From contig NW_025955054.1 in NCBI RefSeq assembly GCF_022376445.1, positions 62,001-126,000 of the forward strand: a stretch of DNA of 64,000 bases. Direction: 5' to 3'. A program made the position numbers and the translations under genes. Below, piece by piece: positions 55,611 through 64,000 of this stretch. Source of the DNA: Fomitopsis serialis (lineage: Eukaryota > Basidiomycota > Agaricomycetes > Polyporales > Fomitopsidaceae). The notes below the pieces were generated by a model. The model had not been told where the DNA came from. It ran no database searches and was given only the letters and a program-made list of their open reading frames with translations. Every line of letters begins with the position of its first letter. Positions within the stretch are counted from its first letter, which is position 1.

Positions 55611-57600
55611 GGTGGGCACACTGCTCTTGAACTCACACTCCACGCTATGATCACAACAGTCTCGTATATTCCACTCTATGTATGCTTCATGCATGCTGCT
55701 TGAACTACAGTATGAGGACAGAAAATCCAGTCGTACGTACATGCCCTTGTCGCGCACTTCACCCGCTGACCAGAGGACAGATGCTGCTGTCCAGACTGTA
55801 TCAGCTTTGTCAAACAGGGCATACACATATAGGTCACTCAACCCCCTGCATCCAGCACTCGTCTCTATCAGAACCCATCCGCTACTCGCCCGTCAGCAGA
55901 ACATATAGCTTTCGTCACAGATGCTACGGCAGCCGCTCCGCTGGCATCAAGCATGATGACTGGAAGAGACAGGTGCCGTCCGAGACCCCTGCGTGTGATG
56001 GGCAAGGCAGCACGACTCGTGGGAGTGTTGGCCTCAGTGTCAGAACTCAGAGGACTATGAGCTCGCCCTCTCACTGCTCGTGGTGACCCAGAGCGGACTG
56101 GGTAACGCGACGGGCAGGCAATCCAGGATGTTTCCGGGAAGGTAAACACAAGAACGGGCAGATGATGCTCGTGCTATTTTGCCAGACAGAATGGGATGGC
56201 CTAGCATTTGGCCACGGTCCAGGAACAGCGGATCCACCAGTGTAGGATGTATTCATGTGGCCCGAGCGCGACATGCCGAGTACAGGCAGAGAAGGGCTCA
56301 CATATCGGAGGGCCTAGGTATTCGGAGGTGTTGCACTGATCAGGGCCATATCTCGCGACCGGATACGAGTGGCTTAGTAGCACACTGTGGCAGATACGAG
56401 GTGCAAAGCTCGGACAGCGTGAGCGTGCGCGAGTGAGTGTGAACGGTGAACGCACAGACCGGGACGACACGTCCTCAATGTGGTGCTGTTTGGTCCTCGC
56501 CTAAAACGGCAATTGCCTCCGGACCGAGTGAAATCACATGAGCAGCTGTCTGGCCCGGTGCGATCTCCGAGGGCTTCGTGTGAACACGAGGCTCTCGGAC
56601 GCCAGTGGCTGTCGCAACGACGCTCCGGGCGCTTCTTTGTCCCTCTGTCAATCCTGCTTTCGTCCGTGTCTCCCGCAGCAAATTCATCTGTTCTGGGTGG
56701 TCTGTCTCACGTGTGCCAAGCCCACGACGTGATGCACCCATTAAAGAGCTCAGCCTGCACCGTCCTCTCGCGGCCAATACCACGCAACGGAGAACATACA
56801 AAAGCGACCGCCTGCCGCACACCGACCGCTGGAGCGAAACATCCAACAGCACGTATACTATGTGAATGGCATCAAGGAATAGGCCCGCGTCACTGGAGTC
56901 CGTGCGCTGGAAGCCCACTTGATGACCGTGACTCATCGCAAGAGAAGCACCAGTAAGGGACGCCGCAGAAGTTCGCAGTAGCGGGCATCTGATGCCGCGT
57001 GCAAGCGGACCTGAAACGATATTCCGGGGCATGCCCGTTTACCACGCACGGGCCACCCCGGCGAACTATAACTTGGCTGAGGCCTGAAGTGGTGTCCTTC
57101 CCGCCATCAGTGGCTACGTCCGAAAGCCCACCTGTACTCGATGTGAATGGTGAGCCGTCCTTGCCCGGGCTCGTTGCAGAAACACAGTCCTCTCGCTCGG
57201 CGCCGACGATGCGGGTCTCGTCATCGATGTGTCGGTGGTCCGGTCAATGCCTGGTATCAGTGTGCGATCCATGGGTGAGTGCCATGGCATGGTTTCTGCA
57301 CCCCGGAGTTGACTGACGCGCTACTCGGGACACTTCCGCAGTCAGCAAGCCGAGCTCATTGCTGCGACGCGCAGCAACCACCTCACAACGCACCAATGTT
57401 CGTGCATGCACTGTCCAACTGCATTCGCACCTTCACATAGCTCATTCGCTACGACCCGACACTCGTGAGATGCCACGTCACACGGGTCCGAGACGAACGG
57501 CGACCACCCGTTGTCTCCAGCCGCGTCAGCTTTCGTCTTCAATCGAAGGCTGCCCTCGCTCCATGCTGATCGCAATTTCCTCCCGCAGAAATATATTTGC
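55611..57600. other. No recognisable gene
   Basis: Several medium frames are open (minus 56475-57032, 185 codons, is the longest), but none has a recognisable motif or splice chain. Confidence 0.3.
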
Positions 57601-57619
57601 TTGTACCTACGTAGATAGC

Positions 57620-58200
57620 CTCACGCGGACGGGGCACCGCGTCCACCCGGCGCGAGCTGCACAGGACATCCTGCGCGCCGTCTCTGAGGCCGTCCGAGCG
57701 CAAGCTGCTGCCCCATCCATGTGCGGTCCTCGAGAGCCCATACCCCCCGCCGGTACCGTCCACGGCGAGGCCCGCCGACCGCACGGGAGCACGCGTTTTC
57801 CGACCGAGGCCGTCCATGTGAGCGCCTGCGCCCACGGACGATCTGTGCTGACCCGGTTCGTCGGCCGTGGCGCCGGCGTCGAGGCGACCAACACACCGTG
57901 CGCGTACCAGCCGGGACGGAACACACCCACCGGGGCCGCCACCGACGAGCGCGGTCGGCGCCTCGCGCCGTGTCCGATGCAGGGTGCGCGTTGGCCGGTG
58001 CACGCGAGGGTGCTGCACCCGACCCTGAGCAGTGTCTCGCGTGTGCACTGCGCCGTCCGGCGTGCTCCGCGCGCGTGTGGTGTCGCGACGACGCACCTGC
58101 GTGTCCTCTCTCCCCACGGCAACCAGCCGCCTGCCACCTTCGCTCCGTCACGCGTCGTGCTGGGCTGAGACGCGCTGTGTAGCTCGGGAGTGGGATACCC
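57620..58200. other. GC-rich island, nearly all frames open
   Basis: The sequence is visibly richer in G and C than its flanks, and long frames overlap on both strands (plus 57359-58168, minus 57539-58117, minus 57607-58260). All are dominated by Arg, Ala, Pro, Gly, Thr and His. Such frames arise from composition. I cannot choose a coding strand and do not call a gene. Confidence 0.4.
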
Positions 58201-58469
58201 CCGGGCGCGATGATGTTCGAGGGGTGGGGTGATCCGTTGCTTCGGGGGTAGAGGTGACATGGGTGGATCGGAATAGTATACTATGAAAGTGGAGGGGAGA
58301 CGTGCCGGGGAGTGATCTCACAACGATGCCTCAGGCTCGCTGACCTCGTCCTCGGTTCTCCGAGCCTCGCAAATCCCTCTGTTTCCGACTCGTTCTCTCG
58401 CTCCGCAGTCACTACGCTTGCTGAACTCGTTTCCGCGGTTGCCTCGTTCTCGTTCCGTGGTTGCCCTCC

Positions 58470-58715
58470 TTGTTCCGCAGGTTCCTGTGCTCGTTCCGCG
58501 AGCTCCTAAGCTAGCCCTGCTGATCCTCGTACTCGTTCCGCGAGCTCCTACGCTCGTTCCGCGAGCTCCTATCTCGTTCCGCGAGTTCCTATGCTCGTTC
58601 CGCGAGCTCCTAAGCAGGTCCTGCTGATCCTTATACTCGCTCCGCGGGGTCCTATCCTCGTTCCGCGAGATCCTATGCTCGTTCCGCAAATCCCTGTACT
58701 CGTTCCGCGAGTCCT
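58470..58715. repeat. Minisatellite with 21-bp CTCGTTCCGCGAGCTCCTA unit
   Basis: About ten imperfect copies of a 19-21-bp unit, CTCGTTCCGCGAG plus CTCCTA(T/C)G. A longer variant with CCTGCTGATCCT occurs twice, about 108 bp apart. Each unit has CTCG and CGAG ends that can pair. Because the usual unit is 21 bp, frames stay open: on the minus strand it would encode repeated RNEH/RGTS residues (58318-58689, 123 codons). Confidence 0.75.
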
Positions 58716-58869
58716 TGTCCCCGATTACGTGGCGCTGCGTTCGTCCGAAAGATTCTTGATCCCGAGTCGGTCAACACTGACTGACCCAGGGAGCCTCTCC
58801 CCGCTCCGGCGAGTGTATGGGGAATGCGCAAGCTATGCTCGCAGATGTCTAGATTCAAGGTCCGGGGAG

Positions 58870-59168
58870 AGCTAAGGTATGTACAAGTCTTCGTGGCACT
58901 GTATGCCGCCGAAGCTGACTAATAGTAGGTACTTGCTATATATGGTAAGTAATGCGAAATCGCGCGAAGTCCATCAAGTACAGTAGAGATGGGGTATCGG
59001 AAGGAATAGCGAAGGCTGTCAATGTGCTCGGAGGGAACGGCACTGACCAGATAGCCCAAAATAAGCGATATACGTACTGTCCGGGCCTATGTGGGAGGCA
59101 CTCCCCACATCTCCCCCTTACTCGAATTGTGACCGTCCCCGGTCACCTACTCCCCGCAACAACACTGC
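58870..59168. other. No gene seen
   Basis: The 3' flank of the triple-repeat protein gene. No feature was recognised. Confidence 0.4.
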
Positions 59169-60482
59169 CTAACCGAGAGCGATCCACTGCGACATGAATG
59201 ACGCGAGTCCGTCCGCTCGATCATCTTCTACCCTGCGTCCTCGAGTCGCGTCGAAACCGCGCATGCGATCCTCATCCTTGTCGAGCCAGCCGCAGTCTCG
59301 TTCCGCCTTGGCAAACGCCCTCTCCGTGTCTGCCCATGGCAGGTATTCGACAGCCCAACGGATCTCTTCCTCCGGGTGATGGGAGCTGACAAGTAGCTCG
59401 TCGCCGCAGACCTCTTCCGGGTCCCTGAGCTCGGTGCACTTGACGAGTAGGCACTCTCCGACTAGTCCGTGTTTGTGTGCCACGGTTGTGCTGCTTGAGG
59501 TTATTGGGTCGGCCCTCGCATACTTGCACCCCTGGTACGATCCTTCATTCCGGTCGGTACCGTCTGGGGTGTGTCCTCGGGCTGCCCTTGAACTGCGCAT
59601 GAACCCGTCTTGCAAGCGCCGATCTGCCTCCGCTACCGCCTTCCTCGCCTCGTCGCGCGGAAGATATTCGACGATCCAATGCCCACAGTCATCGAGGTGG
59701 CAACAGCTATCCAGCTCGTCATCGTGCTCTTCCTCCGGGATGCTGAGCTCGGCTGACTCCAAGAGTAGGCACTCTCGTCGTCCACGTTCTTCCGCGTCGA
59801 TCGCGCCGACCGGCTGGCCACTAGGTCCGGCTCCTCTCCGACGCCTCTTGTGCGGATGTTCTCGGTTCGCCGGACTATGCGCGTCACAGATTTGGTTTCC
59901 TCCGACTCGTCGACCCGGGCCGCGTGCTTCTCCAGTCTCGCACCGTGTCCACTGCTCCTCCCTCTCGCTCTCCGAGACCACGGCCCTGAGTCGTACGCGC
60001 TCGTGTACACGGTTCCGCGCTAACCATTCATTCTGCTCGGTGTCTTGTGTGGTATGTCCTCGAGCTGCCCCTGATCTGCGCACGAACCCGCTACGCAACC
60101 GCTGATCTGCCTCCGCTACTGCCTTCTTCGCCTCTTCGCGCGAAAGGAACTCGATGATCCACTGCCCGTGCTTGTCGAGATGACAACAGCTTCCCAGCCC
60201 GTCATCGTGCGCTTCCTCCGGGATGTTCAGCTCGGCCGACTCAATGAGTAGAAGGCACTCCGAGTCTCGCGGTCCACGTTCTACCGCGTTGACCGCCCTG
60301 TCCGGCTGACCGCCAGGTCTACCTCCTCTCCGAGGCTCCCCCATACTCGGATCCACACTCTGTGGCTGCTCACGTTCCGCTGGACCGTGCGCGTTCAAGT
60401 TTCCTGGGCCGCCTGCCTGCCCAGTCTCGCACTGCGTCGAGTCCTCGCTCCTTGGGCAGGCGTAGCCCTCATCCTGATACAT
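59169..60482 (-). CDS. Unrecognised protein with three internal repeats
   Basis: A single frame of 437 codons from the ATG at 60482. A domain of about 55 residues occurs at 75-130, 237-292 and 343-398. The pattern is ECLL(L/V)...EL..PEE..DDEL...HLDD.G.WIVEYLPR.EA.KA.AEAD. The first two also share their preceding Gly/Arg-rich linkers (CETG.A.GPG ... GQP..A.....RG.R at 18-73 and 181-236). That means a unit of about 160 codons was duplicated in tandem; the third is older or shortened. It is acidic, with conserved Trp and a CCHLD motif in repeats 1 and 2. No signal peptide or membrane segment. I know no family with this pattern. Repeat-wise conservation at the protein level supports real coding. 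Confidence 0.6.
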   Translation of the reverse strand: MYQDEGYACPRSEDSTQCETGQAGGPGNLNAHGPAEREQPQSVDPSMGEPRRGGRPGGQPDRAVNAVERGPRDSECLLLIESAELNIPEEAHDDGLGSCCHLDKHGQWIIEFLSREEAKKAVAEADQRLRSGFVRRSGAARGHTTQDTEQNEWLARNRVHERVRLRAVVSESEREEQWTRCETGEARGPGRRVGGNQICDAHSPANREHPHKRRRRGAGPSGQPVGAIDAEERGRRECLLLESAELSIPEEEHDDELDSCCHLDDCGHWIVEYLPRDEARKAVAEADRRLQDGFMRSSRAARGHTPDGTDRNEGSYQGCKYARADPITSSSTTVAHKHGLVGECLLVKCTELRDPEEVCGDELLVSSHHPEEEIRWAVEYLPWADTERAFAKAERDCGWLDKDEDRMRGFDATRGRRVEDDRADGLASFMSQWIALG

Positions 60483-61239
60483 AAAATACTTGTCCTTACA
60501 GTACAGCTCTGATACATAAACATTGTAGCTCGCAGATGGCCTGTGGATGTATGAGCGACGTGTGAAGTGATGTACAAATCATACATCATATCGTAGAGGC
60601 CTGATGTATCAGAGCATGCAGCGATGTATGAATCATACATCGCGCTACAGACGGTTTATGCATGAGACCTGGTAGATTGATACTGACTGTATATACTATT
60701 ATTGGTTAGTCCCCTTCATGCCGAACAGCTTGGAATGGCGGCGCCGTTCTTATGCCCGGCCGGGACTGCGCTTGGCCCCTGCGGAGACGTGGTCCTCCTT
60801 GTGCCAGATGCGGTCCAGCGCTGTTCCTTCCAAATCGGGCATGCATCCAAATCGGGCATGCGTCGGGCGCATAGCGCGCTGCCCGTTACTCGCTCACGCG
60901 CTGGAAATACTAGGCTGTGGTCGCCCCTCGCGTGCGTCGCGGTGCGTATTCATTCACCGTTCATGATGTCTCTCGCGAAAGCACTCCACTGACTCGTGCC
61001 GAAGGGAGGGATTACAGTACGAGTGCTACGAAACGGACTTAGCGCTTACGAGTACCTTGCATGACCGTGGGACAATGCACAGTCCTCGTCGTTCTCTAAG
61101 TCTCAGCTCGGCTCACTGGTAGTTCCCTCTACGAACTGCGATCACTGTTCACGGTGAGTACCTTCTTTCATTACAAGGAGTGAGCTCACGATAGAACTAC
61201 ACTTTCCAGGTGCTCACCACTCGCCGGTGAAGAATTCGA
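60483..61239. other. Upstream region with short palindromes; otherwise no gene
   Basis: GATGTACAAATCATACATC at 60569-60587 and CGATGTATGAATCATACATC(G) at 60622-60642 are near-palindromes of one theme. Other single GATGTAT/ATACAT halves are at 60547 and 60603. The remainder to 61239 shows nothing recognisable. Confidence 0.5.
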
Positions 61240-61321
61240 AGGAGGCTGAGGACGTAGGCTGAGGACGTAGGAGGCTGAGGACTTAGGAGGCGAGGACATT
61301 GGAGGCGAGGACGTTGGAGAC
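61240..61321. repeat. Short tandem repeat, GGAGGCTGAGGACGTA unit
   Basis: Five imperfect copies of a 13-16-bp unit (GGAGGC[TG]AGGAC(G/A/T)T(A/T)). Confidence 0.7.
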
Positions 61322-61609
61322 CTGGTATAGCCGTGAGTGGTAAGCAAACATTGTACCGTGAAGTGACTGTATGATACACGGTACAATGCTGAGGGTTGTC
61401 GGCGCTGTAAAGCCCCCTCATGACTCCTCGTAAACTATCTCTCGATCGCATTCCAAGTCCGTTCCGCAAGACAATGGTCCTCAGCAAGCAACCTCAACTC
61501 GTTCTGCATGTCATTCAAGAAGGTATAGTATATACAATTATCGCAGTAAGTCCGGATGCAAGATATTCGTAGCCCCCTTTCCAACGACGAAGACCAGCCC
61601 TTCATCGTT

Positions 61610-64000
61610 CTACTTACGCCTTTTCACCGCGCCTCCCTGGTTCTGTGCTGCAGGCCGCTTCTTCCCCGCTGCCGTCTCCATCTCTATCTCCGCGTTCTGT
61701 ACACTACTCTTCCCTTTCTCGGGCCTGACAGGGGACTCATCCGGACGCATCGGGCGCCGACGTGTACGCTTGGGCCTACCCCGCTCACCATCGTCGGTGT
61801 CCGCCTGCTCATTGGGCATCGTCATTGAAGATGCCGCGGCCGTCGAGATCTCTGGATGCACGTCGTCTCTGCTCATCTGGCCACTGTTTCCACCAGACGG
61901 CTCTCCTATCGTCGCGTCGGGCGGATTGCGCAGGTGAGTTGTCGCATCCGGCGGAAGGCGTAGTTGTGTTGTGTTGACGGGCAGAGACGACGTAGACGGG
62001 GACTGAAGCACCATGGAGGTCGAAATAGCAGACGGTTCCTCGGGCACGGCTGCTGAGAGAGGGTCGACATGCTGCGACAGAGAAGCGTCGTCAGCGCCCC
62101 GTATACTCGAGACGGGCGATGAGAACTGACGATAGGCTGATTGTGTAGCCTTCGCCATCATGACTGAAGCCGCAGTCGGAGCATTGGGTGCTCCTTGGTG
62201 TGCTATCTGACGACGAGGCGGGTCTGCTTGTGGGCGCCGAGGTACTGCAGATGTCGCGACAGGAAGGTGAGATGGCCCAGGTGTCTTAGATGGCTCGGAA
62301 ACTGACGACGACCAAGGCTGCAAGATGGGGGTATGGACAGGCGAAGGCTGCGAGATGGAGGGCCGGACGGGCAAGTCCCATTGCGACGCGGGTATAGCTG
62401 CGTTCCTACCAGAGGACGTGCTCTGCCCTTGTACTGACGTATATGACGCAGACGTCAATGGGTCCGAGTTCGGTGGAGCAGGGTTCCAAGCAGCAAATGG
62501 CCCAGCTGCCGGTGAAAAGTCCACATTGGACGAATGCGAGGCTGGGAATGTCGACGAGGAGGACGGGAAGTTCGTCATGGACGGCGGAGCCAGGAAGTCC
62601 GCGAAGGACGATGGGGCGGAAGATGGAAAGTTGGTTGACGACAACGGTACGTTCATCGAGGAGGACGACACTGACATAGGGCCCATGTCAGATGGATACA
62701 TTGAGAAGGTTGCCGAGTCCCCGAATGCCGGTGTGCTCGAGCTGGCGTGGACGACGTCGCTGCCGTACATCAATCCATCCGGTTGTATGGACCAGAACGA
62801 TGTCGGCGCCTCGGGCGCAGGGACAGACAATTGCGGGACGCCAGAAGAGATCGCAGGTGGGATAGCCGAAACGTTCGTGGGAGGGAAGTCGATGAGGGAA
62901 AAGTCGATCGAAGAATAATCAATGTCATCCTCGTCCTGGTATAGTCCGTCTAACTCCCCAGCGAATCCAGGCACAGATGGCATCGCGCTGGACACGCCGT
63001 GTAGTTCAACGACCGGTCCGTCCGCTGCTATGACATCTCCACTCTCGTCCACCACTGACACAGGCAAGGGGAGCAGCGAACTCGCATCGCCCTGACCAAC
63101 AGAAGACGGGAGCACCCCAGCAGGTACATGATGGGACGAGACGCGATCTAACAAGCGCATCTCGGTAGGAGTGTCCGTCGCAGGTGACGCACGGGCGGCG
63201 TCTTCCTCGCCTCCAGAGGCGCCAACCCCAGCGGGTTCTGTGGCCGGCGACCGCTCCATGTTGGTGAGTGTTGGCTCAGTGCTGGGTGGTACTTGCGGCG
63301 TCGCGTTCAGTTCCTGGCTCGAGGATGCAGGTGTCGACGGCACATCTGGACTTCCCGGGGTAGACGTGAGAGGCGGGCTTGTGCTCTGCTTCGATTGTTG
63401 GCGAGAGCGGGCGTCAGCTAGGTAACAAGTAAGTAAGTGATGGCGCCTCTCATATTCCTCTATCGAACTCACCTATCTCTTCTTTCACATATTCGAGAAA
63501 GGGTCGGACGAATTGAGACACAAAATTGCTCATCCTGCCGATGTTATATTCGATATCGTCCCCTTCCTGATGAAAACTACACAACGTGAGTTCCGTGGAT
63601 GCAGTAAACGTGCAATACTCGCTTACGCAAGGCTCTCGATCTGACCATCGGACCCGGGCACTTCTCCAGCAGCAAGAACCAAAAAGTACCAGCCCGTCTT
63701 ACGATGAATCTCGCGGAATAACTGTCGAAGAATTGCAGGTAGGTCCTCGATCACTCTGTAGAAAAGCTTGCTCAGTTCACCACATGCAGCTATTGGCATC
63801 GGCGTACGTACGACTGGCACACCACAGCATTGATCGTGTTCTCATCCGCGTCTTCGTCCCCCTCTTCACCGTCCTTTTCCGAAGTCGCTGCCATTGTTCG
63901 AAGCGCAAGCATATCCGCTTTGATCTCAGCTTTGATACTCTCGGTTTCGACCTTGAACTTCTCCTCGGTCTTAGCCTTGATAATATTGAGCCTCTCGCCT
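61610..64000 (-). CDS. Long Ser/Thr/Pro-rich protein with C-terminal NLS (5' part outside window)
   Basis: Four exons join in phase: edge-63812, 63755-63627, 63576-63473 and 63417-61610. The introns are 56, 50 and 55 bp. About 755 residues of the C-terminal part are visible. The first is charged and coil-like (IIKAKTEEKFKVETESIK, then acidic EKDGEEGDEDADEN). Next comes a compact segment (IHRKTGWYFLVLAAGEVPGS, then LAFHQEGDDIEYNIGRMSNF). The last exon is a 600-residue low-complexity region rich in Ser, Pro, Thr and Ala. It ends with basic GRPKRTRRRPMRP and the bipartite signal KRPAAQNQGGAVKRRK immediately before the stop. I infer a nuclear protein, family unknown. The GTG at 63472 is the intron donor, not a start. 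Confidence 0.68.

Noticed and set aside
57359..58260. Overlapping frames of 190-270 codons on both strands
   Set aside because: They are explained by high GC content. Neither strand shows a domain, repeat conservation or splice structure.
61762..62918. Plus-strand frames opposite the Ser/Thr/Pro-rich exon, including one of 197 codons
   Set aside because: Antisense shadows of the long exon, which is supported by in-phase splicing to upstream exons.
63418..63472. Long frame starting at 63472 with MSSIEEYERRHHLL as an N-terminus
   Set aside because: The apparent start is a GTG that coincides with an intron donor (GAGATAG/GTGAGT). Splicing 63418-63472 out joins the exons in phase, so these residues are intronic.
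1..64000. LTR or LINE retrotransposons as the cause of the repeats
   Set aside because: I looked for reverse-transcriptase (YADD-like), integrase and aspartic-protease signatures and for paired TG...CA ends in the repeat families and saw none. The repeats contain gene pieces with introns, which fits segmental duplication.
1..64000. tRNA genes
   Set aside because: A few GGTTCGA-like strings (for example near 4446) were checked by eye, but no cloverleaf with acceptor and anticodon stems was found.

Overview
The window looks like nuclear DNA of a basidiomycete, most likely a polypore-type Agaricomycete. Coding exons are interrupted by short (46-77 bp) GT...AG introns with CTAAC/CTGAC branch sites. 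The recognisable families (S10 carboxypeptidase, RRT8-like membrane protein, FAD2-type desaturase, F-box proteins, MYND-finger proteins, FunK-like kinase fold) are the usual Agaricomycete set. I saw no rRNA or tRNA gene, no CRISPR array, and no reverse transcriptase, integrase or transposase ORF.

The window is dominated by duplicated and decayed genes. Five copies of one MYND-finger gene are present. Three read through (16863-18437 +, 43325-44887 +, 48175-49746 -) and two are broken (4541-6129 -, 45950-47524 -). Two F-box genes (23756-25807 - and 35426-37555 -) share a small 5' exon. A third copy begins exactly at the left edge, and two further F-box relics lie at 7.76 and 15.97 kb. Four copies of a delta-12-type fatty-acid desaturase gene (8.85-10.7, 13.4-13.85, 19.17-19.72 and 52.9-55.4 kb) are all truncated or frameshifted. 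Between these lie non-coding blocks, here called X, YZ and W, present in two to five diverged copies. The order YZ / F-box / X is seen at 20.3-27.1 kb and again at 33.2-38.3 kb, and the left end of the window fits the same order. This points to a tandem segmental-duplication array.

Single-copy, apparently healthy genes sit mostly at 39-43 kb: a seven-exon secreted serine carboxypeptidase (39030-40982 -) with its full catalytic triad, and a four-exon RRT8-like membrane protein (41902-42921 -) divergently paired with the MYND gene at 43325. The 3' third of the carboxypeptidase gene was copied, inverted, to 45010-45635, where the catalytic His codon has become Pro. A FunK-like kinase-fold gene sits alone at 6651-7687.

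The right end (58.3-64 kb) is different. It has GC-rich sequence, minisatellites, short palindromes, an unrecognised protein with a threefold internal repeat (59169-60482 -), and the C-terminal part of a long Ser/Thr/Pro-rich protein ending in a nucleoplasmin-like bipartite nuclear localisation signal (61610 to the edge, -).

The most interesting non-coding signal is a 17-bp motif close to GTGGCGTGACCGCGTCC. It lies 145-226 bp upstream of the start codon, in the same orientation, in both the desaturase and MYND families.
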